Source: CANLBN01 sp034111645
Lineage (GTDB): Bacteria > Pseudomonadota > Gammaproteobacteria > Pseudomonadales > Cellvibrionaceae
Direction: 5' to 3'
DNA: 64,000 bases
NCBI GenBank assembly: GCA_034111645.1
Contig: JAWUWW010000010.1
Coordinates: 62,001-126,000, forward strand
Below, one piece after another: positions 28,474-38,300 of this stretch. Numbering within the stretch: the first letter of the stretch is position 1; the number at the start of each line of letters is the position of its first letter. The notes under the pieces are model-generated. The model was not told where the DNA came from. It ran no database searches and worked only from the letters and a program-made list of their open reading frames with translations. The translations under genes were made by a program, and so were the position numbers.

Positions 28474-29510
28474 GATTTAACCTGCGGCGTATCTTTTTGA
28501 ATATTTTGTTGAAGGGGTCTGCTTAATTCTTTTTCATTATCTTTAACAAGTTGTACGAATATTTCTTCAAGAGAGCTTTGCTTGGTATCTATATCATTAA
28601 AGCCAATGTTATTATTGTTAAGATCATCTATTAAAGTCGCGATGCTTGAATGCTCGTTGCTTTGAATAGCGTTGCTTTTTTGGAGAAGATCGCTTTTTTG
28701 AATAGTATCGCTAGAGTTATTAAACGTATAGCTCAAGTATTGCCCGTCACTAGATAAGTCTAATTGATAATGTTTAAGTGCCACAGGAATAGATTTGAGG
28801 CTTTTTTCTAATTGCAGAGTGATACATTTTTTGCCTAATTTTTTTATCAGTGTGGCTTTTTCTTCGATTAAAATAATCTCACCGTTATTAATGACGCCAA
28901 TTCTATCGGCAATTTCTTCAGCTTCTTCTATATAATGAGTTGTTAAAATAATAGTTACGCCTGATGCTCTGAGTTTGTTGATGACCTCCCACATATCTTT
29001 TCTGAGCTCAACATCAACACCTGCAGTTGGCTCGTCGAGAAATAATATCTCTGGTTCATGAGACAAAGCCTTGGCAATGAGGACACGTCGCTTCATGCCC
29101 CCTGAAAGCGTCATCATCATATTATCTTTTTTATCCCAAAGAGAAAGATCTCTTAATATTTTCTCAATGATTGCTGGATTGGGTTTTTTACCAAAAAGGC
29201 CACGACTAAAACTGACTGTATTCCATACCGTAGAGAAAGCATCTGAAGTTAGCTCTTGCGGCACTAAGCCAATTTTTTCGCGTGTTTCACGATATTGTTT
29301 TTGAGTATCAAAGCCATCCACAAGAACAGTCCCCGAGGATGAATTTACAATGCCGCAAATAATAGAAATTAACGTCGTTTTACCCGCGCCATTAGGCCCG
29401 AGTAAAGCAATTATTTCACCACGATTAATATCAAGATTAATATCTTTTAGTGCTATAAAGCCAGAAGCATAGATTTTATTAATATTTTTAATAGTAATAA
29501 TTGGTAACAT
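28470..29510 (-). CDS. ABC exporter ATP-binding protein (second exporter)
   Basis: This ATPase has Walker A LLGPNGAGKTT near 34, signature TLSGGMKRR near 135, Walker B LFLDEPTAGVD near 157 and switch LTTHYIEEAEE near 191. At 346 residues it is about 40 longer than the YadG-like copy. The extra length is a Ser/Gln/Asn-rich stretch at about 265-300 (SSDTIQKSDLLQKSNAIQ), in which the DNA itself is repetitive. This is followed by the normal end (FNDIDTKQSSLEEIFVQLV). It couples by a four-base overlap to the permease at 27712. Confidence 0.88.
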   Translation of the reverse strand: MLPIITIKNINKIYASGFIALKDINLDINRGEIIALLGPNGAGKTTLISIICGIVNSSSGTVLVDGFDTQKQYRETREKIGLVPQELTSDAFSTVWNTVSFSRGLFGKKPNPAIIEKILRDLSLWDKKDNMMMTLSGGMKRRVLIAKALSHEPEILFLDEPTAGVDVELRKDMWEVINKLRASGVTIILTTHYIEEAEEIADRIGVINNGEIILIEEKATLIKKLGKKCITLQLEKSLKSIPVALKHYQLDLSSDGQYLSYTFNNSSDTIQKSDLLQKSNAIQSNEHSSIATLIDDLNNNNIGFNDIDTKQSSLEEIFVQLVKDNEKELSRPLQQNIQKDTPQVKS

Positions 29511-29673
29511 TATTTGACCTAGAATTATTGATAGCTAACGCAATAATTTTGTACGATGTGTGTTTATATTGTTGTTTTATGTTAACGTTTTTTACACTAA
29601 CAATCCACCGACACATTTACGCTTATAAAAATGAGGATAGTGACTTTATTTTTGTTGCAGCTCGATAAAGATT

Positions 29674-31062
29674 CTATCCTCTTATTAGCCTTACTCTAAA
29701 TGATCTACCTTTTAGTTTTCCCTGCTCAATTTTATGGAGTGCATCTGCTGCATTACTGCGACTAATAGCAACATACGCACAGTTATCAAAGATATTTATT
29801 TTGCCAACATATTTACTATCGATACCATCTTTACCTGTTAACGCTCCAAGTATATCGCCAGGGCGAATTTTTTGTTTTTTACCGCCATCAATTTGGAGCG
29901 TTGCCATCGGTGGTTTATAACTAGGTTCATTTAAGTTAGCCGTTGGCGGAAGTGATTTTATGGTGAGAGCTTGGCCCATATATTCTTCTAACAGTTTTAA
30001 TTTATAACTGTCTTTTTCACTAACTAAAGTAAATGCTATGCCTTGGCTGCCTGCACGTCCGGTGCGGCCAATACGATGTGTATGAACCTCAAGTTCACGT
30101 GCGATTTGATAGTTAATAACAGTGCCTAAATCATCGATATCTAGACCTCTGGCTGCCACATCGGTTGCGACTAAAATAGAGACGCTTTTATTCGAAAAGC
30201 GCACTAATATTTGCTCGCGTTGTTTTTGCTCTAGGTCACCATTTAAGGCGACAGCACTAAAGCCAATATTCACAAGCGCAGTGGCTATCTCTTGGGTCTC
30301 TATTTTGGTATTGCAAAAAATAACCGCAGAATCTGGTCGATGTTTAAGTAATATTGTTTGCAGAGCGCTAATGCGAGAAGTGCCGTTGTCGAGCTTGTAG
30401 ACTATTTGCTCAATACTGGTGTTGTCGTGAGTAGATTCAACTTTAACGGTGACCGGCTGAGTCATAATTTGCTGGGCAATGGCACTTATTTCAGCGGGAA
30501 ATGTGGCGCTAAATAGCAATGTTTGATGCTTTGCCGGGACGTGCTGCAAAATAGCATCTATCGCTGGCTTAAAGCCCATATCCAACATGCGGTCAGCCTC
30601 ATCAAAGACCAAAGAGCTAAGACTATCTAAATTAAGATTATTTTTGCGTAAATGCTCTTCTATGCGACCAGGCGTCCCTACGACAATATGCGCGCCATGC
30701 TCTAAAGAACCAATTTGTGGGCCAAAGGGCATGCCACCGCATAAAGTCAGTACTTTAATATTGTGAATACCTCGGGCCAATTTACGTATCTCTTTAGCTA
30801 CTTGATCGGCCAGTTCTCGGGTCGGACAAAGTATTAACGCCTGGACACGATATTTTTTGACATCTAGATGATGTAATACACTTAAGCCAAAGGCTGCGGT
30901 TTTGCCAGAACCTGTTTTTGCCTGTGCAATAACATCTTTTCTATCGAGCAATAAGGGCAGGCTTTGTCGCTGAATAGGTGTCATCTCGTTATAACCAAGC
31001 GAAGCAAGATTGCTAATGAGATCTGGGTGTAACCGCAGCGATGAAAAATCGTTAGTGCTCAA
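29674..31062 (-). CDS. dbpA: DEAD-box RNA helicase DbpA
   Basis: The 462-residue helicase shows motifs MTPIQRQSLP, AQAKTGSGKTA, PTRELADQV, DEAD in VFDEADRMLDMGF, SAT and HRIGRTGRAG. The last 75 residues form a DbpA-type RNA-recognition domain (MATLQIDGGKKQKIRPGDILGALTG, then a closing KLKGRSFRVRLI). DbpA is activated by hairpin 92 of 23S rRNA and acts in large-subunit assembly. The domain order and C-terminus separate it clearly from the RhlE protein at 22925. Confidence 0.94.
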   Translation of the reverse strand: MSTNDFSSLRLHPDLISNLASLGYNEMTPIQRQSLPLLLDRKDVIAQAKTGSGKTAAFGLSVLHHLDVKKYRVQALILCPTRELADQVAKEIRKLARGIHNIKVLTLCGGMPFGPQIGSLEHGAHIVVGTPGRIEEHLRKNNLNLDSLSSLVFDEADRMLDMGFKPAIDAILQHVPAKHQTLLFSATFPAEISAIAQQIMTQPVTVKVESTHDNTSIEQIVYKLDNGTSRISALQTILLKHRPDSAVIFCNTKIETQEIATALVNIGFSAVALNGDLEQKQREQILVRFSNKSVSILVATDVAARGLDIDDLGTVINYQIARELEVHTHRIGRTGRAGSQGIAFTLVSEKDSYKLKLLEEYMGQALTIKSLPPTANLNEPSYKPPMATLQIDGGKKQKIRPGDILGALTGKDGIDSKYVGKINIFDNCAYVAISRSNAADALHKIEQGKLKGRSFRVRLIRG

Positions 31063-31677
31063 GTGGGAATCCTAAATAGGGTGCCAATTTTGTTGATCAC
31101 AACATTAATAATCAATGTTAATTATTAATAATCGGCCTGATGAATAAAATCTGAATATTGTAACATTTAGCCGGTGATAAGATTGAAAATATTATCGCGC
31201 TACCCAAGACGATCGTTATCTTTACAAATAATGTCATCGATTTCTCAGTTATACATTAACCAAGAATTAAATAAATTTTAAATAAATACCAAGTATATAA
31301 GCGATGTGTGAGCGTAATACTTTAGAACAGGTAAGATTTATTCATGTAAACTTTAAAGTTTATTAATTGGCCCTGTGATGGCTAGTGCCCCTCTGATTTT
31401 GTATAGGTTAATTTTATCGATAACTCATTGAGCAAATAGTCTAGCTATCGGTTTTTTAAAGAGGGTGCAATAGTCGTGTATAAAAGTAAGTTATACTGAT
31501 CGGTATAGATACCTTAAGATATGACTTTAAAAGGTGCTCCAGTTAAAAATATTCATTGATCAAATGTATAGGTCTATATTGGACTGATTTGGCGAATGTT
31601 ACTGAAGATTTTAGATATAAATCAATGTGCAGAAAATGGAAAACGAAAAACAAAGATGTTAATCGATGAGGTGATAT
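31063..31677. other. Divergent dbpA/ETF-QO intergenic region
   Basis: No gene is visible in about 615 bases. It contains AT-rich inverted repeats near 31092-31130 (for example TGTTG-ATCA-CAACA) and the 16-bp dyad at 31492-31507. It must hold the promoters of dbpA and of the ETF-ubiquinone oxidoreductase. Confidence 0.5.
31492..31507. promoter_or_regulatory. 16-bp dyad, possible TetR-type operator
   Basis: TATACTGATCGGTATA is palindromic at 14 of 16 positions and lies about 170 bases upstream of the ETF-ubiquinone oxidoreductase start. Size and spacing resemble operators of TetR-family repressors, which often control fatty-acid oxidation genes. No regulator gene is adjacent, so this is inference. 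Confidence 0.35.
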
Positions 31678-33333
31678 ATGAGTCAGCGTGAATCTATGGA
31701 ATATGATGTGGTTATCGTTGGAGCAGGTCCTGCGGGGCTATCTGCTGCAATTAAATTGCGTCAGTTAGCCATTGATAAAGACATGGAGTTAAGCGTTTGT
31801 GTGTTAGAAAAAGGCTCTGAATTAGGGGCTCATATACTATCGGGTGCAGTTATTGAGGCTAGAGCGTTCGATGAATTAATGCCAGATTGGCAAGAAAAAG
31901 GTGCGCCACTAAATATATCGGTTAAAGAAGATCAGCTTTATATGCTTAGTAGTGCAACAAAAGCTATCAAGGTACCTAATTTTATGGTGCCTAAAACTAT
32001 GCATAACAAAGGTAATTATATCGTCAGCCTTGGCAGTGTTGTGCGTTGGTTGGGTGAACAAGCTGAGGCTTTAGAGATTGATATTTTTCCGGGCTTTGCT
32101 GCCTCTGAGATTTTATATAACGCAGATGGAAGCGTTAAAGGAGTCGCTACTGGAGATATGGGTAGAGGTGCCGACGGTAAAGAAAGGGATAGTTTTCAGC
32201 CGGGTATGGAGTTGTGTGCAAAATACACTATTTTTTCAGAAGGTTGTCGCGGGCATTTAGGCAAGCAATTAATTGATAAGTTTGATCTCAATATAAATAA
32301 AGATCCGCAGCATTATGGAATAGGGATTAAAGAAATCTGGCAGGTAGATCCCACAAAACATGATGCAGGCCTGGTAGTGCATGGTGCAGGTTGGCCGCTA
32401 CAAGATAGTGGTGCATCGGGTGGGTTTTTCCTTTATCACGCCGACGAGAATCAAGTTGTTGTTGGTTTGATTACTGATCTAAACTACAGCAATCCGCATC
32501 TCAGTCCATACGATGAGTTTCAGCGCCTTAAGCATCATCCTGTTATTGCAAATACTCTAGAAGGCGGAGAGCGAGTTGTTTATGGTGCGCGCGCAATTAC
32601 CAAAGGGGGGATTAACTCACTCCCTAAAATGACAATGCCGGGGGCTTTAATGATTGGTTGTGATGCAGGCACCCTAAATTTTGCCAAAATCAAAGGCACA
32701 CATACGGCCATGAAGTCGGGGATTATTGCTGCTGAAACCTTGATATCTGCCTTTGAGGCTGGTGATACCGGGGGCGCTGACTTAAGCGCATATAGCGATA
32801 ACTTTAAAACGTCTTGGTTGCAAAAAGAATTGCATGAGAGCCGCAGCTTTGGCCCTGCAATACATAAGCTTGGTATGTACTTCGGTGGTGCTTATAACTT
32901 TATCGAGCAAAATGTTTTTGGGGGTAATTTGCCTTACACACTTCATGATACAAAGGCGGATCATGACCAACTAGTGAAGGCGTCTGAAGCCAAAAAAATT
33001 CAATATCCTAAGCCTGACGGCAAATTAAGTTTTGATAAATTATCATCTGTATTTTTATCAAATACTTATCATGAGGAAGACCAACCGGTTCACTTATTAT
33101 TAAAAGACGCCGCTATTCCGATTAGCTATAACCTAGCACTATACGATGCCCCCGAGCAACGATATTGCCCTGCTGGTGTTTATGAAATTGTTGGAGACGG
33201 TGCAGAATCAAAATTACAAATCAATGCTCAAAATTGTGTGCATTGTAAAACCTGTGATATTAAAGACCCTACCCAAAATATTGTCTGGGTCACACCCGAA
33301 GGTGCAGGTGGGCCAAATTATCCAAATATGTAA
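31678..33333 (+). CDS. Electron transfer flavoprotein-ubiquinone oxidoreductase
   Basis: This membrane-associated enzyme passes electrons from ETF (reduced by acyl-CoA and other dehydrogenases) to ubiquinone. The FAD site GAGPAGLSAAIK is at 15-26. The C-terminal 4Fe-4S site has a CPAGVYE Cys near 500 and the CVHCKTC triplet near 521. The length of 551 is standard. GAGGTGAT before the ATG is a good ribosome site. The etfAB genes are not in the window. Confidence 0.95.
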   Translation: MSQRESMEYDVVIVGAGPAGLSAAIKLRQLAIDKDMELSVCVLEKGSELGAHILSGAVIEARAFDELMPDWQEKGAPLNISVKEDQLYMLSSATKAIKVPNFMVPKTMHNKGNYIVSLGSVVRWLGEQAEALEIDIFPGFAASEILYNADGSVKGVATGDMGRGADGKERDSFQPGMELCAKYTIFSEGCRGHLGKQLIDKFDLNINKDPQHYGIGIKEIWQVDPTKHDAGLVVHGAGWPLQDSGASGGFFLYHADENQVVVGLITDLNYSNPHLSPYDEFQRLKHHPVIANTLEGGERVVYGARAITKGGINSLPKMTMPGALMIGCDAGTLNFAKIKGTHTAMKSGIIAAETLISAFEAGDTGGADLSAYSDNFKTSWLQKELHESRSFGPAIHKLGMYFGGAYNFIEQNVFGGNLPYTLHDTKADHDQLVKASEAKKIQYPKPDGKLSFDKLSSVFLSNTYHEEDQPVHLLLKDAAIPISYNLALYDAPEQRYCPAGVYEIVGDGAESKLQINAQNCVHCKTCDIKDPTQNIVWVTPEGAGGPNYPNM

Positions 33334-33445
33334 AGCGTTAATAGTGTTTTATATATAATCATTAATAATGAAATTAATAAATCCCTAGCTCTATAATATT
33401 TATTAAATGATTTTTAGAATCTGAGAAAAAGCTCGAGAATATATT

Positions 33446-33679
33446 ATGACAAAAGAAATAAAGTCTTTTTTGATTGGTTTGCTAGTTTTTGTACCTTTTT
33501 GTATATTAACCGCAGAATGGCGCTTTCTTCAAATATTAATATTATTGTTGTTTCTCGTTTATGGTATAGGATTCTTTTTTTTAAAAGAATTTAAAAAGTA
33601 TATCCCATTATCAGCGGCTTTTTTTCTTGCTCTTTGTGGAAGTATTTTTATTTACCCATTGTTTAAAAGCACTATCTAA
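33446..33679 (+). CDS. Small predicted membrane protein
   Basis: The 77-residue ORF has three hydrophobic segments (about 6-22, 27-47 and 53-72) separated by short charged loops (TAEWR, KEFKKY). The amino-acid composition and ATG start look genuine, but I recognise no family. It sits between ETF-QO and the convergent signalling gene. It could be a chance ORF in AT-rich DNA, though three evenly spaced helices argue for a real gene. Confidence 0.5.
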   Translation: MTKEIKSFLIGLLVFVPFCILTAEWRFLQILILLLFLVYGIGFFFLKEFKKYIPLSAAFFLALCGSIFIYPLFKSTI

Positions 33680-33720
33680 AAATTTCGTTTAAATTATTAT
33701 TTTTTAAATTGTAAAATTAA

Positions 33721-35499
33721 TCAATGTTGCTCTTTGCTATTTTTTTCTAAAAGTTTTTGACATTCTTTAAAGTCGCAAGGTTTTGAATAGTAATAACCCT
33801 GCACAAAGTCGCAGTTATGTTCTTTTAAAAATTGCATTTGTTGTTCTGTCTCAATACCCTCGGCTATTACCTTAAGTGAAAGACGTTTGGCTAGATCGAG
33901 AATAACTTTTATAATAACTTCTTGCTGGGGGTTAACGCCAATACCTTGAACAAAGCTCATATCAATTTTTAAGATATCAATGGGTAATTCAGTTAAATAA
34001 CTAAGCGATGAATAACCCGTACCAAAATCATCAATAGCAATACTTACACCTAGTTGATGTAATGAATTTAGAATATCAATACTTTGCATTGGTTGATCAA
34101 TCAGAACACTTTCGGTAACTTCTAATTCTAATTGATGTGCATTTATTTGATTGCGATGTATTAAATGTTCAATGCAATGCAATAGTTGATGACTAGCAAG
34201 CTCGCTAGCAGATATATTAATACCCATTTTAAGATGGGGATGAAATGGAATAAACAAGGCTAAATCTGCACATGCCCGTTTAAGCATTGCATCTGTGAGG
34301 CTTGAGATTAGCGATAACTTTTCAGCAATTGGTATAAATACACTAGGGTGTATAAAACCTTTTTGAGGGTGCTGCCAACGAGCTAGCGCCTCTAGACCAA
34401 CAATTTTTCCAGTTTTTAGGCAATACTGCGCTTGATAGTGTGGAAAAATTTGTTTACTTTTTAGTGCGATTAAAAAATCATTTTCAAGACTAATGCTTTC
34501 TTCTTGAGATTGTTTGTAATCTAAATTGAATTGCACGTAACGTCTTCGACCTTCATGCTTTGCTCGATCAAGGGCATGATCTGCTTGTTTTAAAAGATCT
34601 TGAGCATTAATAGAATTTTCAGAAGTAAAAATAGAGAGACCAATAGAAGCACTGATATTTAACTCTATATTTTCAATAAAGAATGGCTGCTCTATATTAT
34701 TAATTAATTTCTTGGCGATACTCTGAGCACCTATTTCATCAATTTCTTCAAGAATAATAATAAACTCATTACCACCAAGGCGAGCAGCCGTGTCGGTGAT
34801 ACGAATATTTTCTAATAGTCTATTAGCAAATTTCTTAAGTAATAGATCACCTACTAAGTGGCCGTATTGATCATTAATACGTTTAAAATAATCAATATCA
34901 ATATATAAAAGTGCATGACGTCTGTAATGACGACTTAACGACTGAGTCATATGTGTTAAGCGATCAAAAAACAAGTTGCGATTGATGAGTTGAGTCAATT
35001 TATCATAATGAGCTAAATATTCCTGCTCAAGGGTCATCTTTTTATGATGTATCGCATAGCGAATAGCGCGTTTTAACACTGAATCTGTTAACTCTTCTTT
35101 GTGCAATAAGTCTGCTGCACCAGCAAATAATAACTCATCATCATCGATAGCATCATCTTTTAGATTTGAAAGTATAATAATACTAGTTGAGGGGTTTATT
35201 TTTAGAGCTCTTTTTAAGAGTTGCAAGCCACTATAGCCATTAAGGTGGTAATTAAATAGGCATATATCGAATTGGTTTTTTTCGAGACAATTTAGGGCTT
35301 GTTGGTAACTATGGGCACAAATTATTTGATATTTATTTGAGGTGCTGCCCACTTGATTGCTAGAACTAGTGCTTGAGTTGCTGCTTAATAACAGGCGCTT
35401 GATTTTTTCACGATCGTAATCATTGTTATCAACCAACAGTAATTTTATAACGTTAGCCGACGAATGCTCATTGTAACTATCTTTATAGGCACTATTCAT
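33721..35499 (-). CDS. REC-GGDEF-EAL protein with degenerate REC and GGDEF sites
   Basis: Domains in order: a receiver (about 17-150), GGDEF (about 165-325) and EAL (about 340-585). In the receiver the usual phospho-accepting Asp is Asn83 (FDICLFNYHLNGYSG), so normal phosphorylation is unlikely. The cyclase motif reads GGNEF (242-246) instead of GGDEF, while the upstream RITD matches the RxxD inhibitory site. The EAL domain keeps its motifs: LEALARWQHP, NISASEL, ELEVTESVL, DDFGTGYSS, the Lys in ILKID and AEGIETEQQ. The best reading is a c-di-GMP phosphodiesterase whose GGNEF domain may sense nucleotide. It has no membrane segment and stands alone. Confidence 0.9.
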   Translation of the reverse strand: MNSAYKDSYNEHSSANVIKLLLVDNNDYDREKIKRLLLSSNSSTSSSNQVGSTSNKYQIICAHSYQQALNCLEKNQFDICLFNYHLNGYSGLQLLKRALKINPSTSIIILSNLKDDAIDDDELLFAGAADLLHKEELTDSVLKRAIRYAIHHKKMTLEQEYLAHYDKLTQLINRNLFFDRLTHMTQSLSRHYRRHALLYIDIDYFKRINDQYGHLVGDLLLKKFANRLLENIRITDTAARLGGNEFIIILEEIDEIGAQSIAKKLINNIEQPFFIENIELNISASIGLSIFTSENSINAQDLLKQADHALDRAKHEGRRRYVQFNLDYKQSQEESISLENDFLIALKSKQIFPHYQAQYCLKTGKIVGLEALARWQHPQKGFIHPSVFIPIAEKLSLISSLTDAMLKRACADLALFIPFHPHLKMGINISASELASHQLLHCIEHLIHRNQINAHQLELEVTESVLIDQPMQSIDILNSLHQLGVSIAIDDFGTGYSSLSYLTELPIDILKIDMSFVQGIGVNPQQEVIIKVILDLAKRLSLKVIAEGIETEQQMQFLKEHNCDFVQGYYYSKPCDFKECQKLLEKNSKEQH

Positions 35500-36200
35500 A
35501 AATATTCATTTATTTAAACTGCTTATCAATATACTTGGATCGTGATAATAATTAGCTTAATGATACTAACAATAAGGTGAACCTATAGCTTAGTTTAAAA
35601 ATTAACTTTTTGTAAATGAAACCCTAAGTATTTTACGGTTTTGTATATTTTTAGGTCATAATTGATGATTATCTAGTCGACTTGATCGAATATAGCGCTA
35701 AGAGACTCATTGATGAAACAGAATTTTTGTATTAATTTTGTCACTAATTAATATTAAGCTATGATTTTTGATGTACGTGATATAATAAAAATAATTTATA
35801 AATAACTTGATCAAACAAAAGTTGTTTTAAGTTTTTTATTAAATATTATGTAATGTGAGATAGGCTAAAGAAATATTTAAGTTTGTATATGGCTAATCCT
35901 AGAGACAAAATTATTTTAAAACATATAGTCATAGACTAATCTTTTCATCGAATTTCTTACATGAAACCGTAACTCGAATAAAGATAGTGACACAGAATTT
36001 TCTATGTCAAAAACTAACTAGCTTAGAATAATTAAGATAGAAGGGCTGCTTTTAGATAACAATTAAAAAAACTGATTTAATTATAATCATGAGCCTGATA
36101 AATAACAGGCTCTTTGATTTACGATTTACAAATTACTTAGTTTTCGAGAGTGTTATAAGATATTTCATTGGTTATAAAATCTGACTTTTTAGGCCTACCC
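35500..36200. other. Intergenic stretch between signalling gene and FecR gene
   Basis: About 700 AT-rich bases with no convincing ORF or RNA. It holds the promoter of the leftward REC-GGDEF-EAL gene on one side and the terminator-like hairpin at 36091-36112 of the Tad locus on the other. Confidence 0.5.
36091..36112 (-). terminator. Hairpin downstream of the Tad locus
   Basis: GAGCCTG and CAGGCTC form a perfect 7-bp stem with an 8-base loop about 90 bases past the stop of the FecR gene, the last gene of the Tad cluster. On the minus strand the bases after the stem are AT-rich but not a clean T run, so it may be only a weak terminator. Confidence 0.5.
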
Positions 36201-37013
36201 TTAGCCCCCGAACATCTCCATGCTCCGCTGAATTTGACATGATTCATCACCACAAACTGGAACCTCAATAACCTCAATAACCTCAATGGCATCTACAGCA
36301 TCCTGAATATCCTGATTAATACCTCCGTCATTATTCAGTTGTTCGAGTGCAATAGGTAGCTGATCTAGTGCGTTTTGGAGTGTGTCTTGAATACTGGTTT
36401 CGCTTTGAATTATCTCGATTAAGGTATCTAAGCCCCCCAAAGAGCTAACTTGTCCTGCGTCAAGAGGAAGTGTCTCGCCGCCCGGTAGAAATATATCGAC
36501 GGCTCCGTCTTCACCCATAGATAAAGTCATCTGAAATGCCGGTTCACCATCAACCGATGGGATTTCTAATACTACCACTCTAAATTTTGTGCCTCTTATA
36601 CCAATGGTAGCAACGGGTGTTTCTATTGAGTAATCTTTTTGGTTGGTTTTACCAATAAGGCCACTGACGGTGCGTATTTCACCAAAATTTAGTTTGTATT
36701 TGCTCTGTTGTGACGACGCATCGTCTTGATCATAGTTGTAGGTATCGATCACGAATTCTGTTTTAGGTTTGAGTGACATAAAGGATTTGTCGGCAAAACG
36801 AATTTGTACAATACCGCTTTGAGTAAGAATTGTATCACCTGAGCCTAGATCGTCACCTTTAACAATATCGCGTGAGCCTTGATTATTCGTGACAATAGGA
36901 TCGCCAACTTTAAAAACAACGGTGCCTGCATCTAGAGCACTAGCAGCGCTTGATATAATCGATAAAGTACTGAGAAGACTAGTGATTAATAATCTATGTA
37001 TTGAAATTTTCAC
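36201..37013 (-). CDS. Secreted FecR-domain protein
   Basis: The protein has a signal peptide (about 1-26, ending ASA) followed by a FecR domain at about 55-155. Markers are GDDLGSGDTILTQSGIVQIRFADKS, KLNFGEIRTVSGLIGK and the PVATIGIRGTKF block. The C-terminal 100 residues are acidic, with a short repeat IEVIEVIEV encoded by three 9-bp units. FecR domains away from sigma-factor operons often accompany CHASE2 signalling proteins and outer-membrane repeat proteins, as here. It is the last gene of the Tad cluster, 12 bases behind the TPR/barrel gene. It probably acts in the periplasm; its partner is unknown. Confidence 0.82.
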   Translation of the reverse strand: MKISIHRLLITSLLSTLSIISSAASALDAGTVVFKVGDPIVTNNQGSRDIVKGDDLGSGDTILTQSGIVQIRFADKSFMSLKPKTEFVIDTYNYDQDDASSQQSKYKLNFGEIRTVSGLIGKTNQKDYSIETPVATIGIRGTKFRVVVLEIPSVDGEPAFQMTLSMGEDGAVDIFLPGGETLPLDAGQVSSLGGLDTLIEIIQSETSIQDTLQNALDQLPIALEQLNNDGGINQDIQDAVDAIEVIEVIEVPVCGDESCQIQRSMEMFGG

Positions 37014-37025
37014 GCAGGTCTACTC

Positions 37026-38300
37026 CTAAAATGTTTTTGCAATTTCGATAAAAAAAACATTCTTATCAAAATCGTATAAAGTAATATTCGAATCGTTATC
37101 GGTATGCTGATAAGCAACACTAAATGTTGTTGCCGGAGCAATATTCCATAAGAGTCTAGAGTTAAAATTTATACGTGTATCCGATCGATCACGAAAAAAT
37201 AAGGTATCTTGACCATCGTAATTATTGACGATGTAATTTAGCCCAAGCTTTAAATCTAATTGTTGGCTAAGCTTCTTGTCGAGCATTATTTTTGCGCCAT
37301 AAGAGTCGTAATCAAGATATTCAAAAGAACTGACCGTTTTTATATCCCGAGACATCATTAACTCTGGTTTAATACTCAGTGTTGGCGAAAAAACATAACG
37401 ATACTGACCACTTAATGCAAGGCGTCTATCATCACGTATATCCTGATTTTTATAGTCTAGAGCTTGTAAATCGACAGAAACTTTAAAATAGTTTTTACCT
37501 TCTAGCTTTTGTAAATACTCATAATTTAATATTGAGCTGTTAATTTTATCGAAGTTGCTATAGTCGAGAAAGTTTTGTATAAATCGGAATGAGCGCTGAT
37601 AATTTTCATAATTTAAGTAAGCTCCAACATCGATGCCGACATAGGATTGGTTATATAAATCATCATTGGTTTTTGCCAAAGAGCCTTTAAACACATAAGC
37701 AAGATTATCGGTATGTTGATAGCGAAGATTGCCAGAGGTATAAAGAGTTTGTGTGATCTCATCGCGCTCGCCGGTGCTAGCGGGTAGTATCAGATCAATA
37801 CCGGCACTAGGAACAAAAATAGTCGTATTGTCTAAACCTGAATTGATATTGTCATCTTTACCTAGGCGATAACCGACAACGCCTTTATGGCTCCACTCGC
37901 GTACAAATCTCAAGTTATCGAGCGCTAATTGTGCTGATGCTGATTGCTCATTTTTTGCATCGATAACGATTGTAAATTGTTTTTCTGCCGAGTCTTTTTC
38001 ACCTAATTGTGCATTAACCTCACCCAGTAAAAACTGTGCCTCAAGATTATTAGGGTCGATAATAACAGCACGCTCAAGAGCAAATATTGCCTCTGTTAAA
38101 TTACCTTTAGATTGCTCTATGCGCGCAAGCTTGAGGTTAGATTGGCTGTCTTCTATATCAAAATTGGGTACCTCTGCATAAGAGGGTTCATAAACAGCAA
38201 ATGCCGAAAAGCTTGAGCTTAAACATATAACTATTGCAAGACCAAAGAAGCCCGTATTGTTTTTTGTCTTCTCAGTAACAGCGAATAATTTACTTAACAT
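37026..38300 (-). CDS. TPR plus beta-barrel outer-membrane protein
   Basis: After an N-terminal signal (hydrophobic core about 18-35), residues 55-135 form TPR helices (ARIEQSKGNLTEAIFALERA, NNLEAQFLLGEVNAQLG). From about 140 to the end the sequence alternates polar and aromatic strands, finishing with a terminal Phe (EIAKTF), the classic outer-membrane barrel ending. The size suggests a 14-strand barrel like surface-lipoprotein or polysaccharide export proteins, but the number is not certain. The start overlaps the upstream phosphatase stop by 11 bases, so it is coupled to the kinase/phosphatase pair. The role may be secretion or surface display; this is inferred. Confidence 0.72.
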   Translation of the reverse strand: MLSKLFAVTEKTKNNTGFFGLAIVICLSSSFSAFAVYEPSYAEVPNFDIEDSQSNLKLARIEQSKGNLTEAIFALERAVIIDPNNLEAQFLLGEVNAQLGEKDSAEKQFTIVIDAKNEQSASAQLALDNLRFVREWSHKGVVGYRLGKDDNINSGLDNTTIFVPSAGIDLILPASTGERDEITQTLYTSGNLRYQHTDNLAYVFKGSLAKTNDDLYNQSYVGIDVGAYLNYENYQRSFRFIQNFLDYSNFDKINSSILNYEYLQKLEGKNYFKVSVDLQALDYKNQDIRDDRRLALSGQYRYVFSPTLSIKPELMMSRDIKTVSSFEYLDYDSYGAKIMLDKKLSQQLDLKLGLNYIVNNYDGQDTLFFRDRSDTRINFNSRLLWNIAPATTFSVAYQHTDNDSNITLYDFDKNVFFIEIAKTF

